Shown here one piece after another: positions 18,234-27,797 of a stretch of DNA of 64,000 bases. Both the position numbers and the translations under genes were made by a program. The notes beneath the pieces are model-generated. The model saw nothing but the letters and a program-made list of their open reading frames with translations. It made no database searches and had not been told where the DNA came from. Numbering within the stretch: position 1 is the stretch's first letter; each line of letters begins with the position of its first letter. The stretch comes from Streptomyces sp. AC555_RSS877 (GTDB lineage Bacteria; Actinomycetota; Actinomycetes; Streptomycetales; Streptomycetaceae), in NCBI RefSeq assembly GCF_019049245.1, contig NZ_JAGMUK010000060.1, positions 1 to 64,000 on the forward strand, in the 5' to 3' direction.

Positions 18234-21200
18234 CGACCGTCCCCCTTTGTTCCTTGTGGTGCTGTGCCGCTGTGGGCGTCGTCGCCCGCGGCGTTCTCCT
18301 CGCGGCCGCGCTGCCAGCCACGCTGGAGCGAGGCCATACGGCTGCGTACCTCGTCGGCGTCCCGCTCCTCCGGCTCCGCCTTGACGTCGGTGCGCCGCCC
18401 GGCGCTCTGCTTCAGCTGCGGGGCGAGGCTGGCCTGGCGTACTCGGCGGGGCAGCGGAGCGGTGCCGGAGCCGGAATCCGGGCTGGAGCCGGAATCCGGA
18501 GTGGAGCCGGAGTCCGTGCCGAAGCCGGATCCGGTTCCCCGTGTCGCGCTGCCGGGACGCCCGGCGGACGTGCTCGGACCGCTCGACGTGATCTCGGCGC
18601 GCCGGGTGCGCCTGGGGAGGCCGGAAGGCTCGGGTCGCTCGGCGGACGGAGAGTCGGTGTGGTGTCCGCCGGTTTCGCGGCCGAAGTCGGTCGGTGCTCC
18701 GGTGCCGTGGTCGTCGCGTTCACGGCCCGCGCCGGTCGCGGCCCCCGTGCGGCGGTCGTCGAAGCCGGGGCCCGCGCCCGTGGGGGAATCGGTGTGCTGG
18801 TCGTCGACGCGGTCCGTCGCGCCGGGGTTCCGGCGCAGTGCGCTCGCGCCGCGGCGGCGGGTGGGCAGGGGAGCCGGTCCCAGTGGAACGGCCGGCTGGG
18901 GGCGCGAACGGCTCGGGCCGGCCGGATGTTCCACGTCCGCCTCTTCGCGCCGGCCGCGCTGGTCGGTGACCGGGCGTCCGTGGGAGCTGACCAGCTTGGG
19001 GGCGCGGCGGGCGGGCAGCGGGACCGGGGCGATGAGATCGTCGTCGGCCTGGCCGGCGTCGCGCGGCTCGGCGGACGCGTGCTGCGGCGCGCCGGGCCGG
19101 GAGGCGGGCTCGTCGTCGGTACCGGTGAGGGAGCGGCGCGGGCGGAACAGTCCGCCCCGTTCGCTGTCCTCGTCGTCCAGGGCACCCGGGAAGCCGGCGA
19201 GGGCGTCGAGGTCGACCGGCGCCTCCAGTTCGACCGGGCCGTCCAGGAGTGCGGCCGGCAGGCCGGGCAGCTGGGCCGGCGCCTGGGAGAGCGGGGCGCG
19301 GCGGGCCTCCGTCAGCTCGGCCTCCTTGGAGGGCCGGGGCCGGTCGAGGCGGAAGCCGAGGCCGTTGGTGTCCGGGACGTCGTCCGTCAGCAGGGTGTCG
19401 GGGATGAAGACGACGGCCGTGGTGCCGCCGTACGGGGACGGCTGCAGGGAGACCCGGACGTGCTGCCGCTGGGCGAGCCGGCTGATCACGAACAGGCCCA
19501 GCCGGTCGGTGTCGGAGAGCTCGAACTCCGGTGTCTCGGCGAGCCGGAGGTTGGCGTCCAGGAGGGCGTCGGCGGCCATGCCGAGGCCGCGGTCGTGTAT
19601 CTCCAGGGTGAAGCCGTTGGCGACGCGCTCGCCGAGCACCTGGACGGCGGTGTGCGGCGGGGAGAACACCGTGGCGTTCTCGAGGAGTTCGGCGACCAGG
19701 TGCGTGAGGTCCGCGACCGCAGGGCCGGTGACGGCGACGCGGGGCAGTCGGCGGACCTCGATGCGCTCGTAGTCCTCGACCTCGGCGACGGCGGCGCGTA
19801 CGACGTCCATCAGCTGGACGGGTTTGCGCCACTGCCGGGAGGGCGCGGCGCCGGAGAGGATCACCAGGCCCTCGGCGTGGCGGCGCATCCGGGTGGTCAG
19901 GTGGTCGAGGCGGAAGAGGTCGGCGAGTTCGTCGGTGTCCTCGGTCCGCCGCTCCATGGCGTCGAGCAGGGTGAGCTGCTTGTGCAGGAGGACCTGGCTG
20001 CGGCGGGCGAGGTTCACGAAGACCTCGGAGACACCGGCCCGGAGTTCGGCCTGTTTGACGGCGGCCTCGACGGCGGCGCGCTGCAGCGTGTTGAGGGCCT
20101 GGCCGACCTCGCCGATCTCGTTCTTGTCGTACTCCAGGCGCGGGACCTCGGTCTCCACGTCGACGTGTTCGCCCGCGGACAGGCGGCGCATCACGCTGGG
20201 CAGCCGTACGCCGGACGCCTCGTGGGCCTCCAGGCGCAGTTGCCGCAGGTCGCGGATGAGGCTGCGGCCGACCCGCACGGACAGGACCAGGGAGAAGAGC
20301 AGGGCGACGAGGCCGAGGACGCCGGCGACGGCCGCCTTGACGATGACACCCATGGCGTCGGGGCGAACGCGGTCCTGGTAGCGGTCGCCGGCCTGGTCGT
20401 TGAGCGTGGCGAGCTCGTCGAGGGCGCTGCCCGCGACGGCGTCCCAGCTCTTGGCGCTCACCGAGCCGGGGGTGGTGCCGGGTCCGGAGGAGATGACGGC
20501 CTGTTCCGCCGATCGCAGCGGGGCGGTCGTGGCGTTCTTCCAGAAGCGTTCGTAGCGTTCGCGTTCCGCCGCGGGCAGGACCGGCAGGCTGATGTCGTAC
20601 AGCAGCGTGCGCTGGGCGGAGAGGTCGGAGACCTCGCGGACCTCGTCGCGGGTGAGCTTCCCGACCACCAGGGCGGATCCCAGCAAGGCGTCCTCGCGGG
20701 ACAGCAGTTCACGGGCCCGGGTGATGTTCACCAGGGCCCTGGCCTGCTTGTCCAGCTCCACGCTGTCGACTCCGTCCACGGAGGCGAGCAGTGCGTAGCA
20801 GGGGTCGACGAGACGGTTGTACTGGTCGAGGGCATAGGACCGGTCGACCGTGCCCTCCTCGACGCTGCGGCGCAGGGAGTCGATGCCGTCGAACGCGTCC
20901 AGGACGGCGGTGAGGTGTTCGTCGTCGTCCGGGTCGAGTCCGTCGCGGACGTCGGGGTCCTTCGCGTTCTGGCGGATCTTGACGATGGCCTCGTCGGTGG
21001 CGCTGCGCGTGCTGCGCAGCGCGGACAGCGCGTCCGAGGCCCGGGGGTCGGCGAGGTAGACGAGGGTCTGCCGGCGTTCCTGCTGGAGGACCCGGACGGT
21101 GTCCTCGGTGGGGTAGCCGATCTTCTCGACGATGGACGACACCTGGAAGAGCTGGGCGACTTCCCGGCCCGTGAGTACCGTGGCGAAGCCCCAGATCGCG

Positions 21201-21271
21201 ATCAGGGACACCAGCGGCACGAGGAGCAGCGCCACGATCTTCCGGCGGATCGACTTCCCGCGAAAGCGCAT
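18230..21271 (-). CDS. cvnA: Conservon sensor histidine-kinase-like protein CvnA
   Basis: 1013 aa. A first membrane segment at residues 12-32 and a second at about 306-332 flank a large extracellular nitrate-sensor-like (NIT) domain. A HAMP linker and a four-helix region follow, then an HATPase_c domain (ELLENATVFSPP, HDRGLGMAA, DRLGLFVISRLA at about 520-640). The last 350 residues are Pro/Arg/Ser-rich and disordered, ending in short PDSGS repeats (about residues 935-960). The usual phospho-acceptor helix is replaced by the conservon type, so autophosphorylation is uncertain. It heads the operon; about 400 bp of upstream sequence should hold the promoter. Confidence 0.93.
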   Translation of the reverse strand: MRFRGKSIRRKIVALLLVPLVSLIAIWGFATVLTGREVAQLFQVSSIVEKIGYPTEDTVRVLQQERRQTLVYLADPRASDALSALRSTRSATDEAIVKIRQNAKDPDVRDGLDPDDDEHLTAVLDAFDGIDSLRRSVEEGTVDRSYALDQYNRLVDPCYALLASVDGVDSVELDKQARALVNITRARELLSREDALLGSALVVGKLTRDEVREVSDLSAQRTLLYDISLPVLPAAERERYERFWKNATTAPLRSAEQAVISSGPGTTPGSVSAKSWDAVAGSALDELATLNDQAGDRYQDRVRPDAMGVIVKAAVAGVLGLVALLFSLVLSVRVGRSLIRDLRQLRLEAHEASGVRLPSVMRRLSAGEHVDVETEVPRLEYDKNEIGEVGQALNTLQRAAVEAAVKQAELRAGVSEVFVNLARRSQVLLHKQLTLLDAMERRTEDTDELADLFRLDHLTTRMRRHAEGLVILSGAAPSRQWRKPVQLMDVVRAAVAEVEDYERIEVRRLPRVAVTGPAVADLTHLVAELLENATVFSPPHTAVQVLGERVANGFTLEIHDRGLGMAADALLDANLRLAETPEFELSDTDRLGLFVISRLAQRQHVRVSLQPSPYGGTTAVVFIPDTLLTDDVPDTNGLGFRLDRPRPSKEAELTEARRAPLSQAPAQLPGLPAALLDGPVELEAPVDLDALAGFPGALDDEDSERGGLFRPRRSLTGTDDEPASRPGAPQHASAEPRDAGQADDDLIAPVPLPARRAPKLVSSHGRPVTDQRGRREEADVEHPAGPSRSRPQPAVPLGPAPLPTRRRGASALRRNPGATDRVDDQHTDSPTGAGPGFDDRRTGAATGAGRERDDHGTGAPTDFGRETGGHHTDSPSAERPEPSGLPRRTRRAEITSSGPSTSAGRPGSATRGTGSGFGTDSGSTPDSGSSPDSGSGTAPLPRRVRQASLAPQLKQSAGRRTDVKAEPEERDADEVRSRMASLQRGWQRGREENAAGDDAHSGTAPQGTKGDGR

Positions 21272-21690
21272 GGCCTCCCCCAGCTCGACCCCCCACCGGC
21301 AGGGGTACAGATGTGCGTCAACAAACGGCGCGAGCCTACTACTGACGCACGCGTAACTCGAAGACCCGTCCGGAAGCTGAACTTCCGCGCCGAGGGCGAG
21401 ACATGGTGAGAAGTCCGCTCATGACAGGAGATTGCCTCCTGCCTTTCCTTGGCAGCTGCTGGTGCGGACGCGACCGGCCCTCCCGGCCAGTTGGCCGGAA
21501 TTTTGCGTTCGTTGGGAATCTTGGAGGGGATTCGTTCGTCGTTCTTCATGGGAGTTGGGGGCGGAATCGGCCACAGGAGTCGCGACCCGCACCCGGGCGG
21601 CGTAAATCAGCGTAAGCCGGGCAGCCACTGGAGAGCCGGGTCTTCGGATCCGGGGCGAGCGGTCTGCAGGCGGTGGGGAGTGACACGGTG
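21272..21690. other. Divergent intergenic region cvnA / 199-aa-class membrane protein
   Basis: 419 bp with no credible gene. It is less GC-rich near 21490-21560 (TTTTGCGTTCGTTGGGAATC), which is a likely promoter zone. A short inverted repeat CAGGA-N7-TCCTG lies at about 21425-21441. Confidence 0.5.
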
Positions 21691-22272
21691 ATGGGCACGG
21701 CGGAGCGACAAGAGACGCTGCCGGACAGCAGGGTGGCGCACGTGGTGGCGCAGCGCGCCCCCGAGGCGCTGGATCACGACATTCCGACGGACAAGGGCGA
21801 GGCGGTGGCGTACCGGAGCGCGGCCGGGCCGGCCGAGCCCGTCGAGCGCGCCGAGGGCCGCGCGGCACCGGAACAGTCCTCCTACCGGCCGCTGTGGATC
21901 GAGGAGCCTGCGCAGCGGCGCCGGTTGCCCGATCCCGTGCGGACCTCGGCGGTGCGGGCGGTGCTGATCATCGCCGTGACGCTGATTCAGGCCATGGTGG
22001 CCTTCCTGTGCACCATGGCCGGTTCCTGGCTGGCGTTCCCGATGGTGCTCAGCAGCGTCGCCAGCACGGTGGTGGCCACCTGGGGCGCCCTGGACGTCTG
22101 GGTGACCCGTCAGGTGTGGAACCAGCGCCACGGCGTGGTGTCGACGCCCAGCAGCAGTGCGCGTGCCCTGCGACGCGAGCGGCGCAAGGCACGGCGACAG
22201 GCACGGGGCGCCGAGCGGGCCCAGGAGCGGATACGCAGGCAGGGCGGCGCGGGGCAGTTGTCGCACTCCTGA
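21691..22272 (+). CDS. Hypothetical membrane protein with two transmembrane segments
   Basis: About 193 aa, not assigned to a family. The N-terminal 75 residues are charged and likely disordered. Two hydrophobic segments follow (AVRAVLIIAVTLIQAMVAFL and a second around FPMVLSSVASTVVATWGALD), and the last 50 residues are strongly basic with many Arg/Lys (ARALRRERRKARRQARG), suggesting a cytoplasmic RNA- or lipid-facing tail. GGGGAG at 21675-21680 could serve GTG 21688 (7-nt spacing) or ATG 21691. It diverges from cvnA, but a functional link is not established. Confidence 0.65.
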   Translation: MGTAERQETLPDSRVAHVVAQRAPEALDHDIPTDKGEAVAYRSAAGPAEPVERAEGRAAPEQSSYRPLWIEEPAQRRRLPDPVRTSAVRAVLIIAVTLIQAMVAFLCTMAGSWLAFPMVLSSVASTVVATWGALDVWVTRQVWNQRHGVVSTPSSSARALRRERRKARRQARGAERAQERIRRQGGAGQLSHS

Positions 22273-22322
22273 CGTCCTGGAAGGCCGGTCCGGCGAACGT
22301 CTTGCGGCTCCGGTCCTGGCGT

Positions 22323-23170
22323 TCAGAGTGCGGCCGGCTGGGGCCTGCTCCCTCCGCGTGCGAGTTCCCGTCGCGCCCGCATGAAGGGGCGCGGCCGGTT
22401 CACGGAGAGCACCGCGGTCGTACGGCCGTCCCGCTCGTACAGGGCGAGGAAGCCGCCCTCGCCGGGTGTGCCGTCGGTGAGTTCGCCCTCGGCGATGCGG
22501 ACACCGTCCCCGTCCTGCCGGCGGCCGGCGAACTGGATGCGCGCGCCGTACTGGTCCGACCAGAAGTACGGCAGCGAGCCGGCAGTCTCCCGCGTGCGTC
22601 CGGCGAGCAGGTTGGCCACGGCTACCCGGGGTTGCTCCGTCGCGGACGTCCAGTGTTCGGCGCGGGTGCCGCCGACGCGGGCGACATCGCCGACGGCGAC
22701 CACCTGCGGCAGGGCCGTCGCACAGCCGTCGTCGCACAGCACACCGTCGTGCAGGGCGAGCGTCGAGCCCGCCAGCCAGGCGGTGTTGGGAGTGGCGCCG
22801 ATGCCGACGATCACCGTGTCGGCGGGCAGGAAGCGGCCGTCGGACAGTTCGACGCCGGTGACGGCGACCGTGCCGCGCAGTGCGGCCACCCCGATGCCCG
22901 TGACCAGGTCAGCGCCGCCCCGCCGGTGCAGTGCGGCGCACACGGCGGCCATCTCGGGGCCGAGTTGGGGCACGAGCGGGAGCGGAGCGGCCTCCACGAC
23001 GGTGACGCTGTGGCCGAGGGCGGTACAGGAGGACGCGGTCTCGCCTCCGATGAAGCCTCCTCCGATGACGACGACCTGACGTGGGCCGCCGCCGAGTTCG
23101 TCCCGCAGGGCGCGCGCGTCGTCGAGGGTGCGCAGGGTGTGGACGCCGGTGAGGCCGGAGCCGGGAAGGA
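22323..23170 (-). pseudogene. 5'-truncated FAD/NAD(P)-dependent (ferredoxin-type) reductase
   Basis: Only the C-terminal two thirds remain. Present are the NAD-binding motif VVVIGGGFIGGETASSC, the second FAD motif ATALPQVVAVGDVARV, and the C-terminal PYFWSDQYGARIQFAG segment typical of rubredoxin/ferredoxin reductases. The first about 130 residues with the FAD GxGxxG fingerprint and the start codon are missing. Homology stops near LPGSGLTGVHTL at about 23165, where sequence from an opposite-strand gene begins. In glycine-betaine demethylase clusters such a reductase feeds electrons to the Rieske oxygenase, which fits the neighbours. Confidence 0.8.
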
Positions 23171-23861
23171 CATCACCTCCGGCACCTGCTGCATCGGCGT
23201 CTGGGGGCCCCTCGCCCGGGACCTCGTCCAGCCGCTGACCCGCGACGACTTCTCGCACGAGGCCTTCGGCTACTTCCGCGCGAAGGAGACCTACCTCGGG
23301 CACGTCCCGGTGACGGCGATGCGTCTGAGTTACGTCGGCGAGCTCGGCTGGGAGCTGTACACCACCGCCGACCTGGGCCTGCGTCTGTGGGACACGCTGT
23401 GGGAGGCCGGCCAGGAGCTCGGCGTGGTCGCCGCCGGCCGCTCGGCCTTCAACTCCCTGCGCCTGGAGAAGGGGTACCAGGCCTGGGGCACCGACATGAC
23501 CGACGAGCACTCCCCCTATGAGGCGGGCGTCGGCTTCGCGGTCCGCACGGACAAGGAGTTCCTGGGGCGCGCGGCGCTCACCGACGCTCCCCTGACCCGC
23601 AAACTCACGCCCCTCCTCCTCGACGACCCCGCCGCCGTGGTCCTCGGCAAGGAACCGGTCTACGTCGACGGCACCCCCGCCGGCTACGTGACAAGTGCCT
23701 CGTACGGCTACACGCTCGGCCGCTGCGTCGCGTACGCCTGGCTGCCGGCCGGGCTCACCACCGGCACCGGCGTGCACATCGAGTACTTCGGCGAGAAGGT
23801 CCCCGCGACGGTCGCCGAAGAACCGCTCTTCGACCCGAAGATGACCCGCATCCGCCGATGA
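23171..23861 (+). pseudogene. 5'-truncated dimethylglycine/sarcosine dehydrogenase-like GCV_T gene
   Basis: The remaining 230 codons encode the folate-binding aminomethyltransferase-like part: DITSGTCCIGVWGPLARD, RLSYVGELGWELYT, the LRLEKGYQAWGTDMTDEHSP motif and a C-terminal barrel domain ending DPKMTRIRR. The whole FAD-containing dehydrogenase half (several hundred residues) and the start codon are absent. Sequence begins abruptly at about 23171 against the truncated reductase. Intact relatives are dimethylglycine oxidases or dehydrogenases that hand the methyl carbon to tetrahydrofolate. Confidence 0.82.
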
Positions 23862-23902
23862 CGCCCGCTGTCGAGCACTGACGCACCCTCTGGAGGCATG
23901 CA

Positions 23903-25056
23903 ATGTCCCCCACCTACGACGTGATCGTCATCGGTCTCGGCGGCATGGGCAGCGCCGCCGCCCACCACCTGTCCGCGCGCGGTGCCCGTGTGCTGGGCCT
24001 GGAGAAGTTCGGCCCGGTGCACAACCGCGGCTCCAGCCACGGCGGTTCGCGGATCACCCGCCAGTCGTACTTCGAGGACCCGGCGTACGTTCCCCTGCTG
24101 CTGCGCGCCTACGAGCTGTACGAGGACCTGGAGCGGGCGACCGGCCGCCAGATCGCGATCCTCCCCGGCGGCGTGATGATCGGCCACCCCGAGTCCCGGA
24201 CCGTCTCCGGTTCGCTGCTCTCCGCCCAGCAGTGGGACCTGCCGCACGAGATGCTGGACGCCAAGGAGATCCGCCGCCGCTTCCCGACCCTCGCGCCGAA
24301 CGACGACGAGGTGGCGCTGTTCGAGACGAAGGCCGGTCTTCTGCGGCCCGAGAACACCGTCGCCGCGCACCTCCAGCTCGCCACCCGGCAGGGCGCCGAC
24401 CTGCACTTCGAAGAGCCGATGACGAGCTGGGAGCCGTACAAGGACGGGGTTCACGTCCATACGGCGGAGAACACCTGCACCGCGTCCCAGCTGGTGATCT
24501 GCCCGGGCGCGTGGGCGCCTCAGCTGCTCACCGACATCGGGGTGCCGTTCACCGTCGAGCGGCAGGTCATGTACTGGTTCCAGCCGACCGGGGACGTCCA
24601 GCCCTTCCTGCCCGAGAACCACCCGATCTACATCTGGGAGGACGCGGCCGGCGTCCAGGTCTACGGCTTTCCCTCCATCGACGGCCCCGACCTCGGCGCC
24701 AAGGTCGCCTTCTTCCGCAAGGGCGAGGTCACCACCCCGGAGACCATCGACCGCACGGTCCACGAGGACGAGATCAAGGCGATGGCCGACCACATGGCCG
24801 GCTGCATCCCGGACCTGCCGGCACCTTCCTCAAGGCCGCCACCTGCATGTACTCCAACACCCCCGACGAGCACTTCGTCATCGCCCGGCACCCCGCGCAC
24901 CCGGAGTCCGTCACCGTGGCCTGCGGGTTCTCCGGGCACGGCTTCAAGTTCGTGCCCGTCGTCGGCGAGATCCTCGCCGACCTGGCCCTCACCGGCACCA
25001 CCGAGCACCCCATCGGCCTGTTCGACCCCTCCCGCCTCGCCGCCGCGCCCGCCTGA
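23903..25056 (+). pseudogene. Frameshifted monomeric sarcosine oxidase / N-methyl amino-acid oxidase
   Basis: The first 305 codons (from ATG 23903, GGAGG upstream) encode an MSOX-type flavoprotein with the FAD fingerprint VIGLGGMGSAAAHHL. At 24818-24820 the reading frame is lost. The family sequence GTFLKAATCMYSNTPDEHF continues one frame over, including the cysteine that carries covalent FAD, to a stop at 25056. One missing C in CTGCCGGC restores a 384-aa protein of normal length. It would oxidise sarcosine to glycine and formaldehyde. A sequencing error cannot be excluded, but the neighbours are also damaged. Confidence 0.85.
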
Positions 25057-25067
25057 GGAGCACGCCC

Positions 25068-26245
25068 GTGACGACGACCCCCGCCCCCCCCGGACCCCGC
25101 TCTCCGAGGCCCCCCAGATCTCCCCGAGCCTGATCGCCACCCTTCCCGGGGACTACTACACCGATCCGGAGATCTTCCGGCAGGAGCAGGAGCACCTGTT
25201 CGAGTCGATGTGGTTCTGCGCGGTCCGCAGCGCCGACCTGGCCAAGCCGGGCGCCTTCCGGACCGTCCAGACCGGCCGCGAGAACGTCCTCATCACGCGT
25301 GGCCGCAAGGGCGAGCTGCGCGCCTTCCTGAACGTCTGCCGCCATCGCGGTGCCCGGCTGTGCACGGAGGAGTCCGGCGAGGTGCGCCGCAACCTCCAGT
25401 GCCCGTACCACGCATGGACATACGACCTCGACGGCAAGTTGATCGCCGCGCCGAACCTGATCAAGATGCCGGACGTCGACCGGGTCGCCTACGGATTGAT
25501 CAAGGTGTCCCTGCGTGAATGGCTCGGCTACGCCTGGGTGTGCCTCGCCGACGAACCGCCCTCCTTCGAGGAGACGGTCATGCACGCCGCCGTGGAACGG
25601 CTCGGCGACGTGGCCGCCATCGACCACTACGGCACCGAGAACCTGGCGCTCGGCAAGCGGATCGTCTACGACGTGAAGGCGAACTGGAAGCTGATCGTCG
25701 AGAACTTCATGGAGTGCTACCACTGCGCGACGATCCACCCCGAACTCACCGACGTGCTCCCGGAGTTCGCCGACGGCTACGCGGCCCAGTACTACGTGGG
25801 CCACGGCGCCGAGTTCGGCGAGGAGATCAGGGGCTTCACGGTGGACGGCAGTGAGGGCTTCGCCAAGCTGCCCTCGGTCTCCGCGGACCAGGACCGCCGC
25901 TACTACGCCATCACGGTGAAGCCGACGGTCTTCATCAACCTCGTACCGGACCATGTGATCCTTCACCGCATGCTCCCCCTGGCCGAGGACCGCACGGTCG
26001 TAGAGTGCGACAGGCTGTACGCGCCGGAGGTCGTGGAGTCCGGGGCGGACGTGTCGAAGTCGGTGGAGCTTTTCCACCGGGTGAACGAGCAGGACTTCGA
26101 GGCCTGTGAACGCACGCAGCCGACGATGGCGTCGCGTGCGTACCGCAGGGGTGGTGTGCTGGTCCCCACCGAGCACCACATCGGGATCTTCCACGAGTGG
26201 CTCGTGGAAAAACTGGGAGGCAGTCATGCCGGACCTGTTCATTGA
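25068..26245 (+). pseudogene. Rieske oxygenase (glycine-betaine demethylase GbcA-like), start out of frame
   Basis: The coding body is complete. The Rieske cluster motif is CRHRGARLC then CPYHAWTYD, and the mononuclear iron site is ENFMECYHCATIHPEL. The overall match is to GbcA/stachydrine-type demethylases. The natural start, GTG 25068 with GAGGAG 7 nt upstream, is in a different frame and stops after 21 codons. A run of eight Cs at 25084-25091 lies between, and a ninth C would join start and body. No other ATG/GTG is in frame before residue about 45. Either a homopolymer sequencing error or a real inactivating slip. The 3' end overlaps the next gene by 20 nt. Confidence 0.82.
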
Positions 26246-27692
26246 CGGCACCTGGCGCAGTGCGGTCGACGAGCGCACCCGCGAGATCCGCTGTCCCGCC
26301 GACGGTTCCCTGGTGGGGGTCGTGGACGAGGCGGGCGGCAAGGACACGGTGGAGGCGATCGCCGCCGCCCGCCGGGCCTTCGACGGGGGGCCGTGGCCGC
26401 GCACGTCCCCGAACGAGCGCGGTGACCTGCTGCTGCGGGTCGCCGACCTCCTGATCCGGGACAAGGACGCACTCGCCCGCGCCGAGTCCCTGGACACCGG
26501 GAAGCGGCTCGTCGAGAGCGAGTACGACATCGACGACATCGCGAACTGCTTCCGCTACTTCGGGCGGCTGGTCGCGAGCGAGACCGGCCGGGTCGTGGAC
26601 ACGGGAACGGAGGGCGTCGACAGCCGGGTGGTGTACGAGCCGGTCGGTGTCTGCGCCCTGATCACGCCGTGGAACTACCCGCTCCTGCAGACGGCCTGGA
26701 AGGTCGCTCCGGCGATCGCCGCCGGCAACACCTTCGTGCTGAAGCCGAGCGAGCTGACCCCGCACACCGCGATCCACCTCATGCGGCTCCTGACGGAGGC
26801 CGGGCTGCCCGCCGGGGCCGGCAACCTGGTCCTCGGCGCCGGCCCGGAGGCGGGTGCGCCGCTCGGCGACCATCCGGACGTGGACCTCGTGTCCTTCACC
26901 GGTGGCCTGCAGACCGGTCGCCGCCTGATGGTGGCCGCGGCCGCGACCGTGAAGAAGGTGGCACTCGAACTCGGCGGCAAGAATCCCAACATCGTCTTCG
27001 CGGACGCGGACTTCGAGGCGGCCGTGGACATGGCGCTGACGGCGGTGTTCCTGCACTCCGGGCAGGTCTGCTCGGCGGGAGCCCGGCTACTGGTGGAGGA
27101 CTCCCTGCACGACCGGTTCGTGGACGAGGTCGTACGCCGGGCCCAACTGATCCGCCTGGGCGGGCCGTTCGACGAACAGGCGCAGACCGGGCCACTGATC
27201 TCGGCCGCGCACCGCTCGAAGGTCGAGGCGTATGTGGCCAAGGGCCTGGAGGAGGGGGCGGTGCTGCGATGCGGGGGTGCGCGCCCGTCCGGACCGGGTC
27301 TCGACGACGGTTTCTACTATCCGCCGACCGTGCTGGACGAGTGCACCGCCCAGATGTCGGTCGTCCAGGAGGAGTCCTTCGGACCGGTGCTCACCGTCGA
27401 ACGCTTCACCAGCGAGGACGAGGTGGTGCGCGTCGCGAACGACACCATCTACGGCCTCGCCGGCGCCGTCTGGACGAGCGACGAGGGCAAGGCGGCCCGG
27501 GTCGCGGGGCGGCTGCGGCTCGGCACGGTCTGGATCAACGACTACCACCCCTACGTGCCGCAGGCGGAGTGGGGCGGCTTCAAGCAGTCCGGCTTCGGGC
27601 GCGAACTCGGGCCGTCCGGCCTCGCCGAGTACCGCGAGACGAAGCACATCTGGCGCAACACGGCCCCCGTGCCGCAGGGCTGGTTCGCCTGA
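26226..27692 (+). CDS. Betaine-aldehyde dehydrogenase-like NAD-dependent aldehyde dehydrogenase
   Basis: 488-aa aldehyde dehydrogenase. Catalytic Cys282 is in HSGQVCSAGARLL, the general base Glu248 in KKVALELGGKNPNIVF, and the cofactor Rossmann segment contains SFTGGLQTGRR. GFGRELG near the C-terminus is typical of BADH and related amino-aldehyde enzymes. It would convert betaine aldehyde to glycine betaine, or a similar aminoaldehyde. ATG 26226 has GGGAGG 5 nt upstream and overlaps the Rieske frame. Unlike its upstream neighbours the gene is intact, so it may have been kept for another substrate. Confidence 0.88.
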   Translation: MPDLFIDGTWRSAVDERTREIRCPADGSLVGVVDEAGGKDTVEAIAAARRAFDGGPWPRTSPNERGDLLLRVADLLIRDKDALARAESLDTGKRLVESEYDIDDIANCFRYFGRLVASETGRVVDTGTEGVDSRVVYEPVGVCALITPWNYPLLQTAWKVAPAIAAGNTFVLKPSELTPHTAIHLMRLLTEAGLPAGAGNLVLGAGPEAGAPLGDHPDVDLVSFTGGLQTGRRLMVAAAATVKKVALELGGKNPNIVFADADFEAAVDMALTAVFLHSGQVCSAGARLLVEDSLHDRFVDEVVRRAQLIRLGGPFDEQAQTGPLISAAHRSKVEAYVAKGLEEGAVLRCGGARPSGPGLDDGFYYPPTVLDECTAQMSVVQEESFGPVLTVERFTSEDEVVRVANDTIYGLAGAVWTSDEGKAARVAGRLRLGTVWINDYHPYVPQAEWGGFKQSGFGRELGPSGLAEYRETKHIWRNTAPVPQGWFA

Positions 27693-27797
27693 CTCTCCTG
27701 TAACACCATGCACATGGCCTACGCGTATAACGGCCCACATTGATCCAGGCACCCGCAGCAGTCGCTCCTCCCTCCCCGGCCCACCAGGAGTCCGCTC

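Noticed and set aside
18224..21409. Very long open frame (over 1000 codons) on the plus strand opposite cvnA
   Set aside because: It is the antisense shadow of cvnA in a high-GC gene; its composition is Gly/Val/Gln-rich, matches no family, and the minus strand has a clear multidomain kinase.
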